Below are positions 1-8,402 of a stretch of 64,000 nucleotides of DNA, piece after piece. Source of the stretch: Thioalkalivibrio sp. XN279. GTDB taxonomy: Bacteria > Pseudomonadota > Gammaproteobacteria > Steroidobacterales > XN24. The first letter of the stretch is position 1. Every line of letters begins with the position of its first letter. Made by a program: the position numbers and the translations under genes. Where the stretch lies: the NCBI RefSeq assembly GCF_011089885.1, contig NZ_JAANBD010000028.1:248001-312000 (forward strand), read 5' to 3'. The notes below the pieces were generated by a model that was not told the origin of the DNA, ran no database searches, and saw only the letters and a list, made by a program, of their open reading frames with translations.

Positions 1-1
1 C

Positions 2-694
2 GATCCCTACGTCGAGAACCGCGACACCGGCAGCTTCATCCTCATCGACCGGATGAACAACAACACGGTCGGCGCGGGCCTGCTCGACTTCGCGCTCCGT
101 CGCGCCCATAACATCCACCTGCAGCACCACGACATCGACAAAGCCGCTCGAGCGGCGCTGAAAGCCCAGAAGCCGTGCGTGTTGTGGTTCACCGGCTTGT
201 CGGGATCGGGCAAGTCCACCGTGGCCAACTTGGTGGAGAAGAAGCTCCATGCCATGGGGCATCACACCTACCTGTTGGACGGCGACAACGTCCGCCACGG
301 CCTTAATCGCGACCTCGGGTTCACCGAGGAGGACCGGGTCGAGAACATCCGTCGCGTGGCAGAGGTCGCCAAGCTGATGGTGGACGCGGGGCTGATCGTG
401 TTGACGGCGTTCATCTCCCCCTACCGCTCAGAGCGGCAGATGGCCCGGGCTCTGTTCGACGATGGCGAGTTCATCGAGGTGTTCATGGACACGCCGCTGG
501 AAGTCGCGGAGTCGCGGGATCCGAAGGGGTTGTACAAGAAGGCGCGGCGCGGGGAATTGAAGAATTTCACGGGGGTGGATGCGCCTTATGAGGCGCCGAA
601 GGCGCCGGAATTCTCAATGAACACGGCCGCAGTAAAACCGGATGATGCTGGCGACGCACTGATCGAGGCCATGAAGCTTCGGGGGCTCGTCTAG
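2..694 (+). CDS. cysNC: CysNC fusion, C-terminal part: adenylylsulfate (APS) kinase domain (5' end outside window)
   Basis: The open frame enters from the left edge without a start. The first ~20 residues ([14 protein letters not shown]) match the end of a sulfate adenylyltransferase large subunit (CysN), and an APS kinase domain follows directly, so this is the tail of a bifunctional CysN-CysC protein. The kinase domain shows the P-loop GLSGSGKST (about residues 65-73 of the 230 visible) and DGDNVRHGL, and it ends with the family's usual [19 protein letters not shown] and YEAP blocks. The enzyme phosphorylates APS to PAPS in the cytoplasm. PAPS serves sulfate assimilation or sulfotransferases. 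The gene converges on the minus-strand polysaccharide cluster, and no sulfotransferase is visible here, so a link to polysaccharide sulfation is only a possibility. Confidence 0.93.
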   Translation, partial: DPYVENRDTGSFILIDRMNNNTVGAGLLDFALRRAHNIHLQHHDIDKAARAALKAQKPCVLWFTGLSGSGKSTVANLVEKKLHAMGHHTYLLDGDNVRHGLNRDLGFTEEDRVENIRRVAEVAKLMVDAGLIVLTAFISPYRSERQMARALFDDGEFIEVFMDTPLEVAESRDPKGLYKKARRGELKNFTGVDAPYEAPKAPEFSMNTAAVKPDDAGDALIEAMKLRGLV

Positions 695-750
695 GGCCTA
701 GTTCGTTTTGGCGCTGCGCCCTGCGCATGGGACTCACCGCAGACACCGAA

Positions 751-1878
751 TCACCTCTTCGCCGAGAGCAAAACGCGGTACACAGCCAGATGCGCATCCA
801 CCACGTGCTCAATGGCAAACGCCCGCTCAGCTAACGCGCGGCCGGCCTCACCCATCCGCTGCCGCAAATCTGGGTCCTCTATCAACTTTTGGATCGCATT
901 CGCCAAAGCCAGCGGATCGCGCACTGGTACCAGCAGGCCGGTTTGATCCGGCTCGATGGCATCACGACATCCAGGAGCATGGGTTGTGACCACCGGTCGT
1001 CCGCAGGCGGCTGCCTCGATCAGCACCTTGGGTAGCCCTTCCCGATACGAAGGCAACACCACAATGCTTGACTGGGCGAAGAGCGCAGGAATGTCCGCAC
1101 GGTGTCCAAGCACCTCGACCATCCCTTCATCCCGCCAACCGGCCAAGTCTTGATCTGTCACGGAAGAGGGATTGCCGGGATCCGCTGCCCCAATCAGCCA
1201 GAACCGCACATTTAGACCACGCGCAATCAAGAGACGTGCTGCATCAACGAACTCCAGCACGCCTTTATCCCTCAGCAAGCGCGCGGCAAACGACACCACC
1301 ACCGTTCCTTGTGGCTCTGGATACACTGGATAGCCTGACATGGCCACGCCGGAGCCTCTGATGAGGACGGTTTGTTGTTCTCCTACTGCCCCCAACTCAA
1401 CCAACACCCCGCGGTCATCGGGGTTCTGAAAAATCACCCGGATATTGCCATGCCCCAGTGCGAGGCGATAGAGCGCTTTTACCGCTTTACGTACCAGGCG
1501 CACCTTGCGACCGGAATCGACAAACACCCAGCCCAGGCCCGATATCGCCGCCACCACTGCGGGCACACGCACCAGGCGCGCAATCAGTCCCCCATACAGG
1601 ACGGGCTTTATCGTCACCAAATGCACCAAGTCCGGCTTGAGTCGCCTCATCAACCAGAAAAGCGCCCATAAACTATGGAGTTCGGCCAGCGGATTCTTTC
1701 CACTTCGAGAGAGTGGGATCTTGTGATGAGCAAACCCCAAGTTCGTGATCTCCCCAGCCTCTCCGGGCCCGGTAGCTACCTGCACATCGAAGCCCGCTTG
1801 ACGTGCGGCCAAAGCCAACGGCAGACGATGAGAGAAAAAAAACTCCGGGGCGTTAACCACGAACAAAATCCGCGCCAT
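751..1878 (-). CDS. Glycosyltransferase family 4 (GT-B fold)
   Basis: This 375-residue protein begins MARILFVVNAPEFFFSHR, a typical GT4 N-terminal beta strand with a glycine-poor loop. The C-terminal half carries the E-x7-E nucleotide-sugar motif (E280 and E288 in REGLPKVLIEA). It should add one sugar from a UDP- or GDP-donor to a lipid-linked polysaccharide precursor at the inner face of the cytoplasmic membrane. The ATG at 1878 is chosen because it overlaps the stop of the upstream asparagine synthase gene by one base (TGATG). A start further upstream would lie inside that gene. It is the last gene of the minus-strand polysaccharide run. The sugar donor and linkage cannot be read from the sequence. 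Confidence 0.9.
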   Translation of the reverse strand: MARILFVVNAPEFFFSHRLPLALAARQAGFDVQVATGPGEAGEITNLGFAHHKIPLSRSGKNPLAELHSLWALFWLMRRLKPDLVHLVTIKPVLYGGLIARLVRVPAVVAAISGLGWVFVDSGRKVRLVRKAVKALYRLALGHGNIRVIFQNPDDRGVLVELGAVGEQQTVLIRGSGVAMSGYPVYPEPQGTVVVSFAARLLRDKGVLEFVDAARLLIARGLNVRFWLIGAADPGNPSSVTDQDLAGWRDEGMVEVLGHRADIPALFAQSSIVVLPSYREGLPKVLIEAAACGRPVVTTHAPGCRDAIEPDQTGLLVPVRDPLALANAIQKLIEDPDLRQRMGEAGRALAERAFAIEHVVDAHLAVYRVLLSAKR

Positions 1879-3806
1879 CAACGCCACCGCTCCCTCCACG
1901 CCTGAAACATCAACACGTCCCAAAGGTGGTAATGCCAGCGCCGGCGACCGCCGAGGTGCTCAGCCCAGTGCTTCCGAATCGTAGTCGGGTCGAAGAAGCC
2001 TTCTTCCCGCAGCCGTTTCTCGTCCAGAAGACTTTCCGCCCACTCGCGCAAGGGACCGCACAGCCAGTGCTCGATTGGCACACCGAACCCCTGCTTGGGC
2101 CGCTCCATCAGCTCGCGCGGCACATATCGGTAAAGCACTTGTCGCAACAGCCATTTACCCTGCCCGTCGCGCACCTTGAAGGCGAGCGGCACTCGCCACG
2201 CAAACTCCACCAAGCGGTGATCGAGGATGGGCACCCGCGCTTCCAAGCTCACGGCCATGCTGGCCCGATCAACCTTGGTAAGAATGTCATCCGGCAGATA
2301 TGTGAGCATATCGAGCAACATCATCTGGTTCCGCAAGTCGGCAACCAATGGCAATCGGTCGGGCGCGCTCAGGACAGTGGCTGGCTCACAGGTGTCAACG
2401 ACGACCCGATCCGGCTCGTTCCAATGCGACACGAGCTCGCGATAGAAGCCGCGACCGTCTCGATGACCTAACACGCCCGCCAGTTTTGGCAGCCGATCCG
2501 GCAAATAAGAAACCTGCAAGTGCTTCGGTAGCAAACCCTGAAGGCTCTCCAGAGTCTGCGCAGGCGCGTGAGCCAAAGCCCAGCTCATGGCACGTCGCAG
2601 CGGCACTGGCAACGCCCGCAACTTGCTCCAGACCCGATAGCCCAACAAATACCGGTTATAGCCGCAAAACAGCTCATCCCCGCCATCGCCGGAGAGGCTC
2701 ACGGTCACATGTTGGCGTGCAAGCTGGCTGACCAAGTAAGTTGGAATTTGCGAGGAGTCGGCAAATGGCTCGTCGAATATGTCGGGCAACTTCGGGATGA
2801 CTGCCATCGCGTCAGACGACGTCACCATCAGCTCCGTATGCTCCGTGCGGAGATGCGCCGCAACCGCCCGCGCGTGCTGGGCCTCGTCGTGACCGGCCTC
2901 AAAAAACCCGATGGAAAACGTCTTGATCGGCCGCGTACTCTGGGCCTGCATCAGCGCGACCACTGTCGTTGAATCATAGCCGCCGGAGAGAAACGCCCCC
3001 AGCGGGACATCCGCCACCATGCGGCGATTGATCGCATCCCTGAGCAGGGCATCGAGCTCCTCAATCAGGGCCTGTGGCTCACCGCCCGAGGTGCGCACAC
3101 CGTCTCCAGCAATCTGCGCGAGATCCCAGTAACACACCGGTTCGCCAATTTCGCGCCCGCCATCTCTAACGGCCACAAAATGCGCCGATGGCAGCTTGCG
3201 GATGCCCTCGTAGATGCTCCAAGGTGCTGGAACGCAGTTGTGGCGCATATACAGTGCCAATGCATTCCGATCCACTGTGGGTTGGAAATCCGGATGTGCC
3301 GCCAGCGCCTTTAGTTCCGAGCCGAATAGAAAGGTGCGGCCGGTGCGACCGAAATACAGGGGTTTTTCCCCCATGCGGTCGCGTGCCAGATAAAGTACGC
3401 GCTCGCGCGCATCCCACAGCGCAAATGCAAACATGCCATTGAGGCGCTTGAGCGTACCCTCCACGCCCCAGTGACGCAGCGCCGCGAGCAGGGTTTCGGT
3501 ATCAGAACGGCCGCGCCAGTGGAACGCGCCGCCTTCGATCTCCAACGTCCCCCGTAACTCCGCGTGGTTGTATATCTCACCGTTGTATGAAAGTACGAAG
3601 CGCGCGCAAGGCGACACCATCGGCTGATGCCCCGCGGGGGAAAGATCCAGAATGGAAAGGCGCCGATGCGCGATGGCGAGCCCTGCCGCCTCGTCCACCC
3701 ACAGCCCGACATCGTCTGGACCGCGATGAGCAATCTGCTGGCCCATGCGCTCAGCCACCGTAACGTCAATTCGGTTCGTGCCCATGAAACCAGCGATGCC
3801 GCACAT
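1878..3806 (-). CDS. asnB: Asparagine synthase (glutamine-hydrolysing) family amidotransferase
   Basis: This 642-residue protein starts MCGIAGF, so Cys2 is the class II glutamine amidotransferase nucleophile. The glutaminase domain spans about 1-210 (RGPDD, NGEIYN). A synthetase domain follows with the PP-loop SGGYDS at 274-279 and the SLSGDGGDELF block. It transfers glutamine-derived ammonia to an AMP-activated carboxylate. Free asparagine synthesis is possible, but position inside a polysaccharide cluster makes amidation of a uronic acid sugar equally plausible, as proposed for similar enzymes in O-antigen loci. Downstream it overlaps the GT4 gene by one base. Upstream lies a 103-nt gap containing a 7-bp inverted repeat (TAGAGAC at 3861-3867, GTCTCTA at 3870-3876). 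Substrate is unproven. Confidence 0.9.
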   Translation of the reverse strand: MCGIAGFMGTNRIDVTVAERMGQQIAHRGPDDVGLWVDEAAGLAIAHRRLSILDLSPAGHQPMVSPCARFVLSYNGEIYNHAELRGTLEIEGGAFHWRGRSDTETLLAALRHWGVEGTLKRLNGMFAFALWDARERVLYLARDRMGEKPLYFGRTGRTFLFGSELKALAAHPDFQPTVDRNALALYMRHNCVPAPWSIYEGIRKLPSAHFVAVRDGGREIGEPVCYWDLAQIAGDGVRTSGGEPQALIEELDALLRDAINRRMVADVPLGAFLSGGYDSTTVVALMQAQSTRPIKTFSIGFFEAGHDEAQHARAVAAHLRTEHTELMVTSSDAMAVIPKLPDIFDEPFADSSQIPTYLVSQLARQHVTVSLSGDGGDELFCGYNRYLLGYRVWSKLRALPVPLRRAMSWALAHAPAQTLESLQGLLPKHLQVSYLPDRLPKLAGVLGHRDGRGFYRELVSHWNEPDRVVVDTCEPATVLSAPDRLPLVADLRNQMMLLDMLTYLPDDILTKVDRASMAVSLEARVPILDHRLVEFAWRVPLAFKVRDGQGKWLLRQVLYRYVPRELMERPKQGFGVPIEHWLCGPLREWAESLLDEKRLREEGFFDPTTIRKHWAEHLGGRRRWHYHLWDVLMFQAWRERWR

Positions 3807-3909
3807 CCGTAAGCTCCCCCGTCAAGGCGACCGTTCTAACGTAGAGTTTCCGGTGGACCTTAGAGACAGGTCTCTATGAGCATCAGTTGGTCCAGCAGAC
3901 GTTTCGGCC

Positions 3910-4860
3910 CTACCAACCCCCTCTTATATCCTTTACCTTCTTGAAAAAGGTCCACGCCGGGCCAGGAACCAGTCTACATAAGCGAACGAACAGAGAAATT
4001 ACCAGACTATGGCCTCTGGCTGCTGCAGCCATTTCTCTCAACGCGGCGTAATCTTTTTGTCTCGCGGCGCCCACCGCCTGAAACATCGTGTTTCTCAATA
4101 TGGCACTGATAGCCGTTGCCCTGTTCTCTTCTCTTAGTTCGGCCGCGTCGGCACCTAGGAAGGAACTGATGTGAAACGGCACCCCATCCAATGGTCTTTC
4201 GTTCGATCTATTTTCGGCGTTCCGGAACACCGTCACACTGGGCCTACTTGAAAACGTGAACCCTCCTCTGTCCACCAGGCGCATCCAAGTGTAAATATCT
4301 TCTCCCCTGGTAGCCTGCTCTGGAAAGCCCCCTATCTCAAGAAGAAGTTGTTTCCTCGCGCATGCAGTGGACGAATTCACTAGTTCGAACCGGGGATAAA
4401 CACTGAAGAACTCTCTGGCTGACAAGCAGGCATCTGACGTGAACGGAATCCGCCTTATCAGATCTGAGCCGTCCGACTCAACAATCCGGTGCGCGACCGA
4501 ATAGAGCCCAAAGTCAGGATAAGATTCGATCAACCGCATAACCTCAGTAAGATGCCATGGATCCCAAGCATCATCGGCGTCCAGAAAACACAAATAATCC
4601 GCAGTCGCCAGTTTGATTCCACGATTCCGCGCTCGTGAGACCCCCGCATTTGTTTGTCGATATACATTCAACCTTGGATCCTGAAACTTTGAAGCAACTG
4701 CGAAACTGTCATCTTCCGACCCGTCGTCGACCACCCAGAGTTCGAGCTCCTTAAACTCTTGCGAAAGAACAGAGGATATTGCTCGTCCTACTGAACTTTC
4801 CTTGTTGAACAGGGGTATCACAACTGAGAAGAAAGACGGTACCTGTTGCATAACAATCAT
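3910..4860 (-). CDS. Glycosyltransferase family 2 (GT-A fold)
   Basis: This 316-residue protein opens with SVVIPLFNKESSVGRAISS, followed by VVDDGS (43-48) and the metal-binding DADD (94-97). These are the classic GT2 signatures. The C-terminal third is basic and amphipathic and may contact the membrane. It probably extends a lipid-linked oligosaccharide from a nucleotide-sugar donor. The ATG overlaps the stop of the upstream polymerase gene by four bases (ATGA), which suggests translational coupling. Base composition is much more AT-rich than in the housekeeping genes to the right, consistent with recent acquisition of this part of the cluster. Acceptor and donor are unknown. Confidence 0.9.
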   Translation of the reverse strand: MIVMQQVPSFFSVVIPLFNKESSVGRAISSVLSQEFKELELWVVDDGSEDDSFAVASKFQDPRLNVYRQTNAGVSRARNRGIKLATADYLCFLDADDAWDPWHLTEVMRLIESYPDFGLYSVAHRIVESDGSDLIRRIPFTSDACLSAREFFSVYPRFELVNSSTACARKQLLLEIGGFPEQATRGEDIYTWMRLVDRGGFTFSSRPSVTVFRNAENRSNERPLDGVPFHISSFLGADAAELREENRATAISAILRNTMFQAVGAARQKDYAALREMAAAARGHSLVISLFVRLCRLVPGPAWTFFKKVKDIRGGW

Positions 4861-6125
4861 AGCACTTCGTTCGATGCACTAGAGCCTGGCTTACGTCGCA
4901 CAATTGACTGTTTATAGAACACATAAATCGGCGCCGTGTTGGGTCTGCTTGCGGAGGCAAAAATAATTGTGACAACTATCGCAAGGCGTATGTTTTCGAT
5001 GAACGTACCGTTCCAAAGCCATGCCGCGAGAACAAGCCACATCAGTAAACCGCTTTTTAGCTCCTTTGCCCCCGCAAGAGGCCGCAGGTGTGCGATAACG
5101 CCGACCGCAGCCACGGCGAGTATAATCAGAGATCCGAGGATACCGAAGCGCAATAATAGCGAGACGTACTGGTTGTCAACGATATCTAGATCGCTGTATT
5201 TGATAGCACCCCATCCAAAGACCGGACGCTCCAGGATGAGTCGCACGGCAGTATCGCGCAGGGCCTGACGTTCGGAGTAACTTTGATCGGCGCCAAGGTC
5301 CAAAGTAATCACCATCTTAATCAAGTCTCCCACTCGCTGGAAAGACTCGGCGATCGAAGGCAAGAAGTAGACTGCCGCAACGGGGATAACAAGCGCTATT
5401 GCAAGCTTGGGCGCCGACAGGCTTCGGCGGTTGGTAACCATAGCTGCTACAACGTTTGCCACAAACGTGACGAGCACTACGGAGGACGTGAGCCACGCGG
5501 TGCGGGACCCGCTCAGACCTATCGCGCACACAGATATAAGCGCGAGCTTCAGATCCGGGCGCACCCTGAAATTGAGAGCGATCACAAGCGAAAGGACTGC
5601 GAACAGTCCTAGGAAGTTGGGGTTTTCGAACGGAATGGACAAGCGAACATAATAGGTTGAGAACGCCGTCTTCGTGTCGCCATATACGATTTCCACCACC
5701 GAGGCGAGCACTGGCACTTCGAACATCAAAACCAAGCCGCAGGACACCCCAAAAATGAGCACGGCGAAACATGCGCGTCGAAGATCTTCCAGCCGCGGCG
5801 GCCCGACCACGAGAGCCAGCGTGCCGGAAAAAAATACCATTGATGGTTTCAGCAATTCGACGAAATCACGGACGCCCGTCGAGTAACTGGAAAGCGAGAG
5901 CGTGAGAATGTAGCCAATCAAGGAGATTCCCGTCACAGCGAGTATTGCTGGTAGTGCGATTCGCGCAGTTTGAGGGTATCGTCGGGCAAACCGATCGAAG
6001 TAGAAGATGCCCCACACTGTCGTCACAGATACGAAAGCCCACTCTACCGCCCAGTTAAAGAGATGACCCGGGATCAGCGCCGCGACCAGGAAAAACCAAG
6101 GCCGATTGCGCTTGTTAATCGGCAT
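4857..6125 (-). CDS. O-antigen ligase/polymerase family membrane protein (Wzy- or WaaL-like)
   Basis: This 422-residue protein is very hydrophobic and has around ten to twelve predicted membrane segments. It carries features of the Wzy_C superfamily: SGSRTAWL near the middle and a periplasmic stretch containing ERPVFGWG. Such proteins polymerise undecaprenyl-linked repeat units or ligate glycans in the periplasm. Sequence does not separate the two roles, but company with Wzx-like and Wzz-like genes favours polymerase. The ATG at 6125 is preferred to the GTG at 6131. Either overlaps the end of the upstream glycosyltransferase. One 60-base line here (4861-4920) has 28 G+C, against 44 in a line of the Mrp operon (36001-36060), showing its low-GC character. 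Confidence 0.85.
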   Translation of the reverse strand: MPINKRNRPWFFLVAALIPGHLFNWAVEWAFVSVTTVWGIFYFDRFARRYPQTARIALPAILAVTGISLIGYILTLSLSSYSTGVRDFVELLKPSMVFFSGTLALVVGPPRLEDLRRACFAVLIFGVSCGLVLMFEVPVLASVVEIVYGDTKTAFSTYYVRLSIPFENPNFLGLFAVLSLVIALNFRVRPDLKLALISVCAIGLSGSRTAWLTSSVVLVTFVANVVAAMVTNRRSLSAPKLAIALVIPVAAVYFLPSIAESFQRVGDLIKMVITLDLGADQSYSERQALRDTAVRLILERPVFGWGAIKYSDLDIVDNQYVSLLLRFGILGSLIILAVAAVGVIAHLRPLAGAKELKSGLLMWLVLAAWLWNGTFIENIRLAIVVTIIFASASRPNTAPIYVFYKQSIVRRKPGSSASNEVL

Positions 6126-7362
6126 CAGCACTCGCCCTACTCCAAGGCCATACGTGCTGTGCCTTAGACAGGGCCGCGATGTGAGCGGTCAACGCCGCAG
6201 TCGCCTCTTGGCAATCGCGAACGCCGGCAAACGTGCTGGCTGTAGCGGTAGCAGATGGATGTCGAATCCGCCGGATTACGCGCATCGCTTGACCGGCCAG
6301 TTCCAACGTTGCTTCCTTGGAAATGGAGAACGCAGTAGCGAACCATCCACGATACCGCGCATAAACCGCCACCGCATCCAAGGTTTCGCGATAGTAGCTC
6401 GGATGCGCAAAAAAGCACTTGGCGTACAGTCGCGGAAAATTCGCAGTTCGGTCGTCGCCAAGTTTCTCCGCTGCCTTTATCAACGAATAAGACCAGACGG
6501 TGGGCACGCTGTAAAACTCCGGTATGCGTGGATCCCAAGCCAGATCATGAAATGGTCCGATGTGCGCGTTATCACGCAACTTCCCCTTGTGGCGACCCTC
6601 GGCGCTCTGCCCCGAGGTACTGGCTCCGGAGCTACCGGGAACTATGAACGGGAAGTCGATCTCGACGGCGCTGAGCGCCTCGGCCGAAATCAATGCTGCG
6701 CTGTATGCGTCTGGGCTGACGCCCCCGAAGAGCGAGCCATGCCGGACCTCAATGCGCTCGACGAGCGCGCGGGAAACCATCCCGAGGTAGGCGCGCGGCA
6801 TTCGTAGCACGCCGGCTCCGAGCAAGTCCAAGGCCTCACGGTAAGCTTCTGCCGCATCGAATGGTCGAACTGTGGACGTGAAAGGTAAGACGGCGAGCTT
6901 GGCCGCATAGCCATCCCCGAAGTATCGGGACGAGAAGTCAGGCCAGTAATAGCTCGCCGGAAACGTGCACCGGACCGAGTCTACGCCCTGTTCGCGGGCC
7001 CAAGCGGCAATTTCCTCCGCGCTCGAGTGGACGAAGTCGTCATCACCAATGAAAATGAGATAATCGCCTGTAGCATGGCGCGCTGCTTCACGAAAGTTAT
7101 CGACCACCGTTAACTGGCGGTCCGAGACCGGTCGAATCAACCGCACACGACCCCTTGCGACCCAGTCCGCGAGCTCGCGGGACAATAGATCCTCTGCGGA
7201 TGTATCGCACACGATGATCTCGCTGCGCGGCAGGTTATTCGCCAGTGCGGCAACGGCGCATGCCGCATATCTCTGACGGTCATGAGTGGGAATCAGTATG
7301 GAAAGAACTGGCGGCGGGCCACTCCCGAAAGGCGAGTTCGCCACGACGGTCCCCTCTCTCAT
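6115..7362 (-). CDS. Glycosyltransferase family 2 with C-terminal extension
   Basis: This 415-residue protein begins with a short leader and then LSILIPTHDRQRYAACAVAAL, with IVCDTSAED and the metal-binding FIGDDD in the first 110 residues. This is a GT-A family 2 domain of about 230 residues. The remaining ~180 residues are not a recognisable catalytic domain and may hold acceptor-binding or membrane-associated helices. The ATG at 7362 overlaps the stop of the dehydratase gene by one base. A GTG at 7365 would give a four-base overlap and one extra residue. It ends 17 or 11 bases inside the downstream polymerase gene, depending on that gene's start. The donor sugar cannot be assigned. Confidence 0.85.
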   Translation of the reverse strand: MREGTVVANSPFGSGPPPVLSILIPTHDRQRYAACAVAALANNLPRSEIIVCDTSAEDLLSRELADWVARGRVRLIRPVSDRQLTVVDNFREAARHATGDYLIFIGDDDFVHSSAEEIAAWAREQGVDSVRCTFPASYYWPDFSSRYFGDGYAAKLAVLPFTSTVRPFDAAEAYREALDLLGAGVLRMPRAYLGMVSRALVERIEVRHGSLFGGVSPDAYSAALISAEALSAVEIDFPFIVPGSSGASTSGQSAEGRHKGKLRDNAHIGPFHDLAWDPRIPEFYSVPTVWSYSLIKAAEKLGDDRTANFPRLYAKCFFAHPSYYRETLDAVAVYARYRGWFATAFSISKEATLELAGQAMRVIRRIRHPSATATASTFAGVRDCQEATAALTAHIAALSKAQHVWPWSRASADAD

Positions 7363-8375
7363 CACACGCTCTCGAGCTCGCGCCGTACATAGTCCAGACT
7401 CAGGAGAACTTCTACGATTTCGGACACGCTAAGCCGCTGGGTAGTGTGTGAGGTGTAGTCCTCTACGTAGTTTACTTCGGGTTGACCCTCTAGAATGTAT
7501 TTATCGTAGTTCAGGTCACGGTTGTCAGCGGGAATACGGTAGTAGCGGCCCAGATCCTGCGCCTTGGCCATTTCCTCCCGTGAGACCAGGGACTCATAGA
7601 GCTTCTCGCCATGGCGTGTACCAATAATGTGGATCGGCACTTCGCGACTGAAGATATGCGTGAGGGCCTTGGCGAGATCTCCGATCGTGCTCGCGGGCGC
7701 CTTCTGCACGAAGATATCACCCTGCTCGCCATATTCGAACGCGTGCAGAACCAGGTCTACCGAGTCCTCGAGCGACATCAGGAATCGCGTCATGTTCGGA
7801 TCGGTAACCGTGATCGGGTGTCCCGCCTTGATCTTCTCGATGAAGAGCGGAATTACCGAGCCCCGCGATGCCATCACGTTGCCGTAACGTGTGGCGCACA
7901 TAACTGGCGCACCCTCTACTACGCTGCGCGCCTTCGCTATTAGCACTTTCTCAGCCATGGCCTTCGAGATGCCCATCGCATTGATGGGATAGACTGCCTT
8001 GTCGGTGCTCAGCAAAACTACCCTTTTGACGTCATTGGCGATTGCTGCGTTTAGCACGTTCTCGGCGCCAATAATATTGGTGCGTACCGCTTCCATGGGG
8101 AAGAACTCGCAGGATGGTACCTGTTTGAGCGCAGCGGCATGAAAGACATAATCGACGCCACGCATCGCATAACATATGGAATTGTAGTCGCGGGTGTCGC
8201 CGATAAAAAACTTGACCTTTGGGTTGCGTAACGAAACGCGCATGTCCTCCTGCTTCTTCTCGTCGCGGCTGAAAATGACGATCTGTCCGATGTCAGTATC
8301 CAGGAAGCGGCTCAGTACGGTATTACCGAAGGAGCCGGTTCCACCAGTGATCATTAGAGTCTTGTTTGTTAGCAT
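7362..8375 (-). CDS. UDP-GlcNAc 4,6-dehydratase (inverting, FnlA/WbjB/CapE type)
   Basis: This 337-residue extended short-chain dehydrogenase has the Rossmann motif GGTGSFG (11-17), STDK (123-126), RYGNVMASRGSVIP and the C-terminal GTRHGEKLYESL block typical of FnlA/WbjB/CapE. The usual catalytic tyrosine is replaced: the Y-x3-K motif reads M134-x3-K138, a substitution known for CapE-type enzymes. The reaction is UDP-GlcNAc to a UDP-2-acetamido-2,6-dideoxy-4-keto hexose. The FnlB/FnlC-type reductase and 2-epimerase that normally complete UDP-L-FucNAc synthesis are not in this window, so the keto sugar may instead feed one of the DegT proteins upstream. Contrast with the Y-x3-K PseB homologue at 22849-23859. 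Confidence 0.88.
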   Translation of the reverse strand: MLTNKTLMITGGTGSFGNTVLSRFLDTDIGQIVIFSRDEKKQEDMRVSLRNPKVKFFIGDTRDYNSICYAMRGVDYVFHAAALKQVPSCEFFPMEAVRTNIIGAENVLNAAIANDVKRVVLLSTDKAVYPINAMGISKAMAEKVLIAKARSVVEGAPVMCATRYGNVMASRGSVIPLFIEKIKAGHPITVTDPNMTRFLMSLEDSVDLVLHAFEYGEQGDIFVQKAPASTIGDLAKALTHIFSREVPIHIIGTRHGEKLYESLVSREEMAKAQDLGRYYRIPADNRDLNYDKYILEGQPEVNYVEDYTSHTTQRLSVSEIVEVLLSLDYVRRELESV

Positions 8376-8402
8376 TGTTAGCTCACAGAGTCGTTATCAG
8401 AT

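Noticed and set aside
695-750. GGCGCTGCGCC near 710 as a terminator of cysNC
   Set aside because: The stem is only five base pairs and no T-run follows on the plus strand.
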